DNA of 11,868 nucleotides, taken from contig DATJPN010000210.1 of assembly GCA_035506335.1 (NCBI GenBank), positions 1 through 11,868 on the forward strand. Reading direction: 5' to 3'. Below the pieces are notes generated by a model. It worked only from the letters and a program-made list of their open reading frames with translations, was not told where the DNA came from and searched no databases. Source of the DNA: DAIDKA01 sp035506335. GTDB lineage: Bacteria > Pseudomonadota > Gammaproteobacteria > Steroidobacterales > Steroidobacteraceae. Numbering within the stretch: the first letter of the stretch is position 1; each line of letters opens with the position of its first letter. This document shows positions 1-5,369 of the stretch, piece by piece. Both the position numbers and the translations under genes were made by a program.

Positions 1-473
1 CGATCTACGAGGGCACCACCGGCATCCAGGCCAATGACCTCATCGGGCGCAAGCTCGCGCGCGACAAGGGCGCGGCCATGATGGCGCTGCTCGGCCAGAT
101 CCAGACGGAACTTGCCGGCCAGGCGGGCGCAGGCGCGGGGCAGGCGCTGTGCGCGAAGGTGCTGCCGGCCGTCGGGCAGCTGCGCGAGGCCACGACGGGA
201 CTGCTCGAGCTCGCCGCCACGGACCCCGCGCGCGCGCAGGCGGTCGCGGTGCCCTACCTCATGATGTGCGGCTTCGTGCTCGGGGGCTGGCTGATGGCGC
301 GCGCCGCCGTGCGCGCCGGCGCCGGCGCCGCGGCGGGCGAGGAATTCAGCGTGGCCAAGCTCGCGACGGCGCGTGCCTATGTGGGCCAGCTGTTGCCGCG
401 CGCGCTCGGGTACCGCCAGATCGTGCTCGAGGGCTCCGCCGGCATCGCCGGCGTCGATGCGGCACTGATCTGA
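1..473 (+). CDS. acyl-CoA dehydrogenase, C-terminal part (5' end outside window)
   Basis: This is the last 156 codons of a flavin-dependent acyl-CoA dehydrogenase, read in the frame starting at base 3. The first visible residues, IYEGTTGIQANDLIGRKL, are the signature at the end of the FAD-binding C-terminal bundle of this family. About 130 further residues follow, mostly Ala-rich helix, which matches the extra C-terminal domain of the FadE/AidB/DmdC-like long subfamily (about 590-600 aa) rather than short-chain enzymes. These enzymes introduce the alpha-beta double bond into acyl-CoA thioesters and pass electrons to electron-transfer flavoprotein in the cytoplasm. Chain-length preference, or a role as a 3-methylmercaptopropionyl-CoA dehydrogenase, cannot be told from this fragment. 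The TGA stop lies 10 bp from the stop of the convergent hydrolase gene, and no hairpin terminator is obvious between them. Confidence 0.9.
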   Translation, partial: IYEGTTGIQANDLIGRKLARDKGAAMMALLGQIQTELAGQAGAGAGQALCAKVLPAVGQLREATTGLLELAATDPARAQAVAVPYLMMCGFVLGGWLMARAAVRAGAGAAAGEEFSVAKLATARAYVGQLLPRALGYRQIVLEGSAGIAGVDAALI

Positions 474-483
474 CGGCCGCCCG

Positions 484-1794
484 TCAACCCGCCGGGCGTC
501 GGGGCCGGCGACCGGGCCGGCGCAACCGCAGCGGCGGCGGTTCATTCAGGGTCTGCATGTACTCGCGCCGCGCATCCGCATCGAGCGCGGTGAGGTCCAG
601 CTTCGCGGTGTGCGTCAGCCGCAGTTCGGCGTCGCTGATGCGGGCCGCGGCGCGGTTGCGGGGCCACCAGCGCCGCGCCAGGCGGCGGGTCGCGCCGGTC
701 CTGAGGATGTCGGCGACCGCACGGGCGATGAGCGGGTCGCGGGTCAGCTCGCTGTGCGCGCAGGCGACGTAGTAGGTGTGCGCACCGGCAAGCCGGGCGC
801 TGAAGGCGGGCACCGTGCCGTCGCCGTGCGGCGTGACCGTGTAGACGAAGTCATCGTCGGCGCGTTCGATCCCGGTGACGGTCGGCTGTCCGGTGCCGAC
901 GATGACCGAGCAGCGCGGATTGGCCGCGGCGAGGTCCGCGCGCGCGTCGCGCGCCGCGCCGAGCAGCTCCGGCCGCGGGCGCGGGCCGTGCTTCGGCCAT
1001 TGCCGCGCATCGAAGAGGTCGATCGGACGGGAGTGGCCGGCGGTCGGCAGCAGGTGATACAGGCTCGGGAAGGTGTTGAAGACCTCTTCGGCGAGTTCTT
1101 CGGCGCTGGTGCGCGGATCCAGCCGGGCGAGCTTGCGCACCACGGGATAGGTGCCGCGTACGGCCTGCACGCCGGCGAATGAGCCCTCGTTCGGCGAGCC
1201 CAGCAGGATGACCTGCTGCACCTTGCGCCAGGTGGCCGGCGAGAGCGCCGCGCGGCACACGAGGCCCCCCATGCTGTGTGCGACCAGATGCACCCGGGCG
1301 TGCGGTTCGGCCTCGATGCGCTGCGCGAGCTGCCGGCCGAGCACGTCGACGCCGAGGCGCCAGTCGTAGTCCACGCAGGTCACGTCGAAGCCGCGGGCCA
1401 CGAGGTGCAGCCGCAGCCGCAGATAGGAGAACAGCACGACGCCCATCGTGCGCAGCGGCGCCGCGGCGTCCACCCTGAGCGCGCGCAGCCGCCCGGCGAT
1501 GATGTCCGCGGGATCCACCCACAGCAGGTCAGGCGGCAGCGGCGCGACACGATCGAAGCCCAGCTGCGAACCCATGATGCCGGGGACGAGGAGCACCCGG
1601 GGGCGCGAGGCTCCCGGCCGCGCCGCGGCGGCGCGCCGCGCGAGATACTGCAGCTCGCCGTATTCGCGCTCGCCGAAGAAGGCGGTCAGTTCCTGGCGGT
1701 GCCCGCCGCTCGCGAGCAGCGCCTGCGCCTGCGTGTCCGAGAAGGCGAGCCGGTCGTACGGAGTGATGTGCTCGCTGGCCCGGTCTAGTCGCAT
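484..1794 (-). CDS. LCAT/PDAT-like alpha/beta-hydrolase (lipase or acyltransferase family)
   Basis: This 436-aa protein belongs to the lecithin:cholesterol acyltransferase-like alpha/beta-hydrolases. The visible landmarks fall in the family order. PGIMGSQL (71-78) follows the first core strand and forms the oxyanion region. AHSMGG (172-177) is the nucleophile elbow with Ser174. GDGTVP (324-329) carries the probable catalytic Asp325. ACAHSEL (344-350) carries the probable His347. No signal peptide or membrane segment is evident, so it is probably cytoplasmic, unlike secreted LCAT. The C-terminus (from about 365) is Arg-rich and looks like a tail outside the fold. The likely chemistry is ester hydrolysis or acyl transfer on a lipid, and the substrate is unknown. 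The ATG start opens directly into conserved-looking sequence; no clear Shine-Dalgarno precedes it. The gene is 27 bp downstream of the copper chaperone gene on the same strand and may be co-transcribed. Confidence 0.85.
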   Translation of the reverse strand: MRLDRASEHITPYDRLAFSDTQAQALLASGGHRQELTAFFGEREYGELQYLARRAAAARPGASRPRVLLVPGIMGSQLGFDRVAPLPPDLLWVDPADIIAGRLRALRVDAAAPLRTMGVVLFSYLRLRLHLVARGFDVTCVDYDWRLGVDVLGRQLAQRIEAEPHARVHLVAHSMGGLVCRAALSPATWRKVQQVILLGSPNEGSFAGVQAVRGTYPVVRKLARLDPRTSAEELAEEVFNTFPSLYHLLPTAGHSRPIDLFDARQWPKHGPRPRPELLGAARDARADLAAANPRCSVIVGTGQPTVTGIERADDDFVYTVTPHGDGTVPAFSARLAGAHTYYVACAHSELTRDPLIARAVADILRTGATRRLARRWWPRNRAAARISDAELRLTHTAKLDLTALDADARREYMQTLNEPPPLRLRRPGRRPRRPAG

Positions 1795-1821
1795 GGCGGG
1801 GCCGGCCTGCGGGTCCGGGGC

Positions 1822-2283
1822 TCAGCCGGACCCGAGGGGCCGCACCAGCGCCACGGCGTGCAGGCGGATGCCGCCGGCGAACACCAGCACGAAGGGCACC
1901 CGCTCACCGACCTGCAGGGGATGCGCGAGGCCATGCAGCATGATGTGCCGGCCCCCGGGGCTGAAGGCGATGCTCGCCCCGGGCGACAGCGACACCGAGT
2001 CGAGCGCGCGCATCTGCGATTGCCCGCCCGCTTCGCGGGTCTCGTGCAGCATCGCCATGGCGGCGAGCGCGCATTCGACGCCCGTCAACCGGACGGCCTG
2101 CGTTCCGGCATTCTGCAGCGACAGGTACAAGGCGGCGACATCCGATCCGGGTGGCGGCTGGCGGATCCAGGCGCCGGCGACGACCAGATTGCTGTCGGCG
2201 GCCGCGACCGGGCGCGGCGCGAGGAAGGCGGCCATCCCCATCAGGACGAGCAGGGCCGGCAGAAGCGCGGGTCGGCGGATCAT
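1822..2283 (-). CDS. periplasmic copper chaperone, PCu(A)C family
   Basis: This small secreted protein has a PCu(A)C (DUF461) domain. The family's metal-binding signature H(M)X10MX21HXM is matched exactly. Numbered from the chosen start the ligands are His80, Met91, His113 and Met115, with an additional Met78 just before the first His. These proteins bind Cu(I) in the periplasm and deliver it to the CuA site of cytochrome oxidase, usually with a Sco protein. The chosen ATG gives 153 aa beginning MIRRPALLPALLVLMG, a classic signal peptide with likely cleavage after the AAA near residue 29. An in-frame ATG at 2325 would add 14 residues before the signal. I prefer 2283 because of the signal-peptide geometry and the extended -10 box 7 nt upstream. 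No oxidase or sco gene is in the window, so the partner is not shown. Confidence 0.88.
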   Translation of the reverse strand: MIRRPALLPALLVLMGMAAFLAPRPVAAADSNLVVAGAWIRQPPPGSDVAALYLSLQNAGTQAVRLTGVECALAAMAMLHETREAGGQSQMRALDSVSLSPGASIAFSPGGRHIMLHGLAHPLQVGERVPFVLVFAGGIRLHAVALVRPLGSG

Positions 2284-2290
2284 GCCGGCG

Positions 2291-2299
2291 ATTATGCCA
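2291..2299 (-). promoter_or_regulatory. candidate extended -10 promoter for the copper chaperone gene
   Basis: Read on the minus strand the sequence is TGGCATAAT, an extended -10 (TGn plus CATAAT, 5 of 6 matches to TATAAT). It is followed by exactly 7 nt and then the ATG at 2283. No good -35 hexamer is visible, which is usual for extended -10 promoters. Transcription would begin at or within 1-2 nt of the start codon and give a leaderless mRNA. In GC-rich DNA an AT-rich hexamer at this spacing is notable, but the assignment is unproven. Confidence 0.4.
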
Positions 2300-2331
2300 G
2301 AGCAGCCGCGCCACGCCGCGCGCATCGCCGC

Positions 2332-2448
2332 TCACTTCGCGTGACTGACGACGACGTCGCAGAAGGCCGCGACGGCGGCCTGCCCGAAATGGCCGGTATC
2401 GGCCACCGCGACCAGGTAGCGCAGATCCTTCAGCCTGATGTCCGCCAT
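2332..2448 (-). pseudogene. truncated LysR-family (OxyR-like) regulator, N-terminal remnant
   Basis: This 38-codon frame starts with an ATG directly after the TGA of the dehydrogenase gene (TGAATG) and ends 6 bp before the alternative upstream ATG of the copper chaperone gene. Residues 9-25 read LRYLVAVADTGHFGQAA, which is the first helix and start of the winged helix-turn-helix of LysR-type regulators and is especially close to OxyR proteins. The recognition helix (the usual FVSQPTLS region), the linker helix and the whole ligand-sensing domain are absent. After residue 25 the sequence departs from the family (VAAFCDVVVSHAK) and stops. Neither other frame of the next 100 bases resumes a LysR-like sequence, so a simple frameshift does not explain it. 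I read it as a decayed remnant of a roughly 300-aa regulator gene. A recently evolved short peptide that is still translated by coupling is possible. Confidence 0.65.
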
Positions 2449-3411
2449 TCACACCACGCGGTTGCGCGTGCCGCCTTTCAGGAAATCGGCGACGTTGGCG
2501 GCGACCTGGTCGAGGCAGCGCTGGCGCGCCTCCCGGGCGGACCAGGCGATGTGGGGGGTGAGGATCAGGTTCGGGATGGTCGGATCCACCAGCGGGTTGC
2601 CGTCGAGGGGCGGCTCCTGCGGCAGCACGTCGATCGCCGCGCCACCGATCGTGCCGTTGCGCAGCGCCGCCGCCAGCGCCGCCGAATCGATCAGGCCGCC
2701 GCGGGCCGTGTTGACCAGCAGTGCGTCCGGCTTCATGAGCCCAAGCTCGCGCGCGCCGATCATGTTCGCCGTCTCCGGCGTCAGCGGACAATGCAGACTG
2801 AGCACGTCCGCCTCGCGCAGCAGCACTTCCAGATCGACCCGGCCGGGCGCGGCGGACTGCCCGGGGCGGCCGGCGATCAGCACCCGCATGTCGAGCGCCG
2901 CCTGCGCGCCCTGGGCCACGGCCCGCCCGAGCGCGCCGTAGCCGACGATGCCGAGCACGCGTCCGGAGAGCTCCCGGATCGGGTAATCGAGCATGGTGAA
3001 CTGCGGCGTCCTCGACCAGGATCCGTCCACGGCGAGGCGCGAGAACTCGCGCACCCGGTGGGTATGCGCGAGGATGACGGCGAGCACGTGCTGCATGACG
3101 GAGCGGCTGCAGTAATCGCGCACGTTGCACACCGCCACCGTGTGGTCGCGCGCGGCCTCGAGATCGACGTTGTTGGTGCCCGTGGCGGCCACGCCGATGA
3201 ACCGCAGCTGGGGATTGGCCTCGATGAGTTCGCGGCCGATGCGCAGCTTGTTGGTGAGGACGATCTGCGCGCCGGACACGCGCGCGGGTATGCCGGCGAC
3301 CGGGGTCACGTCGTGGAGCGCCACATCGGGCAGTACGCGCCTGAGCGCGCCCATGTCAAGATCGCCATGGCTGACCGTGGCGAAATCGAGGAACACGGCT
3401 TTGACTGTCAT
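2449..3411 (-). CDS. D-isomer-specific 2-hydroxyacid dehydrogenase (glycerate dehydrogenase/hydroxypyruvate reductase-like)
   Basis: This 320-aa cytoplasmic NAD(P)-dependent oxidoreductase interconverts D-2-hydroxyacids and 2-oxoacids. The Rossmann motif GIVGYGALG (154-162) starts the nucleotide-binding domain. The catalytic trio is placed as in the family: Arg237 in NTARGGLID, Glu266 in DVLPQEPP and His287 in TPHIAWS. The substrate-loop region GVAATGTNNVDL (73-84) and overall length match the glycerate dehydrogenase/hydroxypyruvate reductase group, but the exact substrate (hydroxypyruvate, glyoxylate or another) cannot be assigned. The frame stays open far upstream, but the family fold begins at MTVKAVFLDF, so I chose the ATG at 3411. 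That ATG shares the palindrome CATG with the start of the divergent btuF. A TATAAT lies 7 nt upstream. The stop codon abuts the ATG of the LysR remnant. Confidence 0.9.
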   Translation of the reverse strand: MTVKAVFLDFATVSHGDLDMGALRRVLPDVALHDVTPVAGIPARVSGAQIVLTNKLRIGRELIEANPQLRFIGVAATGTNNVDLEAARDHTVAVCNVRDYCSRSVMQHVLAVILAHTHRVREFSRLAVDGSWSRTPQFTMLDYPIRELSGRVLGIVGYGALGRAVAQGAQAALDMRVLIAGRPGQSAAPGRVDLEVLLREADVLSLHCPLTPETANMIGARELGLMKPDALLVNTARGGLIDSAALAAALRNGTIGGAAIDVLPQEPPLDGNPLVDPTIPNLILTPHIAWSAREARQRCLDQVAANVADFLKGGTRNRVV

Positions 3412-4309
3412 GGGCCGGATTATACGGGGATTGCCGCTGGCGCTGCTGATCGCCGCGTCGCGGATCGACGCGGCCGGCCTCGATGTGGTGGACGATACCG
3501 GCGTGCATCTGCTGCTGGCGCAGCCCGCGCGACGCATCATCGCCCTGGCGCCCGGCGCCGCCGAAATGCTGTTCGCGGCCGGGGCCGGATCGCATCTCAT
3601 CGCCACGGTCTCCTATGCCGACGAGCCCGATGCGGCCCGCCGGGTGCCGCGCATCGGCGACAGCAACGCCATCGACCTGGAGCGCCTGCTCGGCATGAAG
3701 CCGGACGTGGTCGTGTACTGGCCGGGCGGCAACAACCCGGCGCAGATCGCCGGCCTGCGGCGCCTCGGCTTCACGCTGTATGCACAGCAGGTGAACCGGC
3801 TCGACGACATCGGCGCATCCCTGCGCCGTCTCGGGCTCATGGCCGGAACCGGGCCCGCCGCCGAGGCGCGGGCCGACGACATCGAGCGGCAGCTCGCGCA
3901 GCTGCGCGAGCGCTACGCGAAGCGCACGCCGGTGAGCGCGATGCTCCAGACCTGGAATCAGCCGCTCTACACCGTCGGCGGCGGGCAGTTGATGTCCGAT
4001 GCGCTCGCGACCTGCGGCGCCGTCAACGTGTTCGGCGATCTTCCGCGCCTGAGTTCGGCGGTGCAGGTCGAGGCGGTGCTCAGGCGCGATCCGCAGCTGC
4101 TGATCGCGGCCGCGCCGCCCGGCGCGGGACAGGAGTGGCTGCGGGCATGGCGCAGGTTCCCGTCACTGCGGGCCGTGCGCACCGGCAATCTGTTCGCCTT
4201 CGAAGACCAGGCCCTGAGCCGCCTCGGGCCGAGCGTGGTGGAGGCGACGGCGGGGCTGTGCGCGCGCATCGATGCGGCGCGCACGAAACTCAGTCGCGAA
4301 AATTATTGA
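3410..4309 (+). CDS. btuF: periplasmic cobalamin-binding protein BtuF-like (ABC transporter substrate-binding)
   Basis: This 299-aa helical-backbone metal-receptor-type binding protein resembles E. coli BtuF along its length. Shared features are RRIIALAPGAAEMLFAAG (41-58), SYADEP (68-73), IDLERLLGMKPDVVVYW (88-104), the following GGN (106-108) and the C-terminal segment leading to the CXR near 284-286. BtuF captures vitamin B12 or corrinoids in the periplasm for the BtuCD permease. No btuC, btuD or btuB is in the window, so it would work with components encoded elsewhere. Residues 1-23 (MGRIIRGLPLALLIAASRI plus DAAG) form a signal peptide. The ATG overlaps the start codon of the divergent dehydrogenase gene. 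An in-frame TTG at 3401, placed 7 nt after GAGGAA (3388-3393), is a plausible alternative start adding three residues. There is no room for a B12 riboswitch immediately upstream outside coding sequence. Confidence 0.87.
   Translation: MGRIIRGLPLALLIAASRIDAAGLDVVDDTGVHLLLAQPARRIIALAPGAAEMLFAAGAGSHLIATVSYADEPDAARRVPRIGDSNAIDLERLLGMKPDVVVYWPGGNNPAQIAGLRRLGFTLYAQQVNRLDDIGASLRRLGLMAGTGPAAEARADDIERQLAQLRERYAKRTPVSAMLQTWNQPLYTVGGGQLMSDALATCGAVNVFGDLPRLSSAVQVEAVLRRDPQLLIAAAPPGAGQEWLRAWRRFPSLRAVRTGNLFAFEDQALSRLGPSVVEATAGLCARIDAARTKLSRENY
3419..3424 (-). promoter_or_regulatory. candidate -10 box for the 2-hydroxyacid dehydrogenase gene
   Basis: The minus strand reads TATAAT, a perfect consensus -10, followed by 7 nt and the ATG at 3411. 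No good -35 is found at 16-18 nt (for example AGCAGC) and there is no TGn extension, so strength is doubtful. If used, transcription would start at or next to the ATG and the mRNA would be leaderless. The element sits inside the signal-peptide coding region of the divergent btuF gene. Confidence 0.35.
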
Positions 4310-4772
4310 ACTGCAGCGGCATGTCCACCTTGGCCTTGCGCAGCAGGGCCATCACGGCCTGCAGGTCATCGCGCTGCTTGCCGGTGACGCGCACCTTCTC
4401 GCCCTGCGCGCTCGCCTGCACCTTCAGCTTCGAGTCCTTGATGAGCCGCAGGACCGCGCGGCTGGTGTCGGCGTCCACTCCCTGGCGCAGGACCACCTCC
4501 TGGGTGGCGGCCGCGAGGTTCACGACCGGGTCCTTCACTTCCAGGCAGCGGATGTCGATGCCGCGCTTCGTCAGCCGCAGCTTCAGGATCTCCAGCATCT
4601 GCTTCAACTGGAATTCGACCTGCGCCTTCACCGCGACCGTCATGCCGTTCAATTCGAAGACGGCGCCGCTGTCCTTGAAGTCGAACCGCTGGTTCAGCTC
4701 GCGGTTGGCCTGGTCGACCGCGTTCGTGACTTCGTGGCCGTCGAGCTCGGAGACGACGTCGAATGAAGGCAT
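4290..4772 (-). CDS. yajQ: YajQ family nucleotide/cyclic-di-GMP-binding protein
   Basis: This 160-aa protein has the full length and signatures of YajQ (UPF0234): MPSFDVVSELDGHEVTNAVD at the N-terminus, RFDFK (29-33), the QLKQML segment (55-60), KVRVTGKQRDDLQ (126-138) and the C-terminal PLQFNNFRD. Family members are small cytoplasmic two-domain proteins. Some, such as the Xanthomonas homologue, bind cyclic-di-GMP and influence transcription and virulence, and others bind nucleotides or RNA. The role here is not shown by context. The gene begins 16 bp after the stop of the 112-aa gene on the same strand, so the two probably form an operon. No strong Shine-Dalgarno precedes the ATG, which favours coupling. 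Its last 20 bp overlap the end of the convergent btuF. Confidence 0.95.
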   Translation of the reverse strand: MPSFDVVSELDGHEVTNAVDQANRELNQRFDFKDSGAVFELNGMTVAVKAQVEFQLKQMLEILKLRLTKRGIDIRCLEVKDPVVNLAAATQEVVLRQGVDADTSRAVLRLIKDSKLKVQASAQGEKVRVTGKQRDDLQAVMALLRKAKVDMPLQFNNFRD

Positions 4773-4788
4773 GACGGCGGTGCCGTGC

Positions 4789-5127
4789 TCAGGAGGCGGT
4801 GGCCGCGGGATCGAGTTTGCGACGATAGCGGCGCGTGAGTTCGACCAGCCGCGGCGTCAGTCCCACGTCCTCGTAGAGCGGATCGCCCTGCTCGTCGTTG
4901 GCGATGACCTTCTGGCCGGGGACGTAGGGGATGCAGGCCGCGACCTCCTGCAGCGCCGCGCCCAGCAGTTCGGTGATGAGCTGCTCGGGCGTGCGCCCGG
5001 GGAAGATCTCGGCGAGGGCATGCAGGCGCGCCGCATCATCGAGGGGCAGGCGGACGGCGTATTCCTGGGCGGTGCGGGTGCCGGCGGCGGCATCCTGCCA
5101 GCTGTCGAGCAGGGCTTTGAATCTCAC
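4789..5127 (-). CDS. conserved small protein of unknown function, possible ribbon-helix-helix-like fold
   Basis: This is a 112-aa soluble protein without signal peptide or membrane segment. I recognise the sequence type as a conserved proteobacterial family, marked by EYAVRLPLDDAARLHALAE (22-40) and the GDPLYEDVGLTPR segment (81-93). I recall homologues carrying the label 'type 1 pili tip component', which nothing in the sequence supports. Residues 22-63 read as a short strand (EYAVRLP), a helix (DDAARLHALAEIF), a turn (PGRTP) and a second helix (EQLITELLGAALQEV). That is the order and size of a ribbon-helix-helix domain, although this is only inference. The start is GTG, with GGAG (5135-5138) 7 nt upstream. 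The gene heads an apparent operon with yajQ and is divergent from the trp operon. Confidence 0.75.
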   Translation of the reverse strand: MRFKALLDSWQDAAAGTRTAQEYAVRLPLDDAARLHALAEIFPGRTPEQLITELLGAALQEVAACIPYVPGQKVIANDEQGDPLYEDVGLTPRLVELTRRYRRKLDPAATAS

Positions 5128-5159
5128 GGGCGGCTCCGCACGGTGGTTGAGTCACCCGC

Positions 5160-5165
5160 ATTCTA
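5160..5165 (-). promoter_or_regulatory. candidate -10 box for the small gene-yajQ operon
   Basis: The minus strand reads TAGAAT (5 of 6 matches to consensus). The position 17 nt upstream (5183-5188) reads CCGTCA, a poor -35. Predicted transcription start is near 5153, giving a 5' leader of roughly 25 nt that includes the GGAG ribosome-binding site of the GTG-started gene. This -35 position coincides with the -35 of the divergent trp promoter, so the two promoters would compete or be co-regulated. Confidence 0.35.
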
Positions 5166-5181
5166 AGCCCAAGGCGGGTTC

Positions 5182-5210
5182 TTGACGGCCCACGGCCTTC
5201 CGGCGATACT
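5182..5210 (+). promoter_or_regulatory. trp operon promoter (sigma70 type)
   Basis: TTGACG (5182-5187, 5 of 6 to consensus) and GATACT (5205-5210, 4 of 6) are separated by exactly 17 bp. The predicted transcription start is around 5217, which is 0-3 nt before the trpL ATG at 5220. An imperfectly centred inverted repeat, GCCTTC (5195-5200) and GAAGGC (5214-5219), brackets the -10 and could be an operator. No sequence resembling the E. coli TrpR operator is present. No other gene on this strand lies within 870 bp upstream, so this must be the origin of trp transcription unless there is distant read-through. Confidence 0.7.
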
Positions 5211-5219
5211 TTCGAAGGC

Positions 5220-5273
5220 ATGTCTACGCAGCTTCGCAACGACCTCGGCACCTGGCGGTGGCGCACTTCCTGA
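5220..5273 (+). CDS. trpL: trp operon leader peptide with two Trp codons
   Basis: This short frame encodes MSTQLRNDLGTWRWRTS (17 aa). Trp codons at 5253-5255 and 5259-5261 are separated by one Arg codon. It lies between the promoter and a strong intrinsic-terminator hairpin, 128 bp ahead of trpE. That is the layout of ribosome-mediated trp attenuation leaders: a ribosome stalled on uncharged tRNA-Trp at the Trp codons prevents the first hairpin from forming and lets the antiterminator form. The only purine-rich sequence near the ATG (GAAGG, 5214-5218) is 1 nt away, too close to act as a ribosome-binding site, and transcription is predicted to start at about 5217. Translation is therefore probably leaderless, as reported for trpL of Sinorhizobium meliloti. 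Two Trp codons in 17 would be unlikely by chance at this position. Confidence 0.82.
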   Translation: MSTQLRNDLGTWRWRTS

Positions 5274-5300
5274 ACGGAGTGGGCCCTGGTTGCTGCCGCC
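5254..5300 (+). promoter_or_regulatory. candidate pause/anti-antiterminator hairpin (regions 1 and 2) of the trp attenuator
   Basis: GGCGGTGGC (5254-5262), which contains most of the two Trp codons, can pair over 9 positions with GCTGCCGCC (5292-5300), with two G-U wobbles. A ribosome stalled at the Trp codons would cover the 5' arm. A competing pairing that would disrupt the terminator is CGGAGTGGG (5275-5283) with CCCATCTTCCG (5335-5345), with two single-base bulges. The pairings were worked out by eye without energy calculation. Confidence 0.5.
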
Positions 5301-5332
5301 TTATAGTTCCCTAAAAAGACCCGCGTCGCCAG

Positions 5333-5369
5333 AACCCATCTTCCGGAAATGCCCCGGGATGGGTTTTTT
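5333..5369 (+). terminator. Rho-independent terminator of the trp attenuator
   Basis: The left arm AACCCATC (5333-5340) pairs with GATGGGTT (5358-5365). After a TT bulge, CCGG (5343-5346) pairs with CCGG (5354-5357) around an AAATGCC loop. A run of six T residues (5364-5369) follows. This is a stable hairpin plus T-tract located 31 nt before trpE. The only gene on the + strand that it could terminate is trpL, which argues for attenuation of trpEGDCFBA rather than ordinary end-of-gene termination. Confidence 0.82.

Noticed and set aside
474..483. Terminator between the convergent acyl-CoA dehydrogenase and hydrolase genes
   Set aside because: Only 10 bp separate the stops, with no hairpin or T-tract.
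2284..2325. Start of the PCu(A)C protein at the upstream ATG (2325)
   Set aside because: It would put 14 residues before a good signal peptide and overlap the extended -10 box. It is kept as a possible alternative only.
3125..3409. Upstream extension of btuF to 3125
   Set aside because: The added 95 residues are antisense to the dehydrogenase and would bury the signal peptide inside the protein.
3300..3410. Cobalamin riboswitch ahead of btuF
   Set aside because: No B12-box-like sequence was found, and the whole region is coding on the other strand.
3412..3606. Upstream extension of the 2-hydroxyacid dehydrogenase to an ATG at 3606
   Set aside because: The extra 65 residues do not resemble the family and lie antisense to the btuF signal and core. 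The fold starts normally at MTVKAVFLDF.
1858..5166. Open frame of 1102 codons on the + strand
   Set aside because: It runs antisense to four well-supported genes and across btuF in a wrong frame. The translation is His/Arg/Gly-rich low-complexity sequence typical of GC-rich shadow frames, with no recognisable domain.
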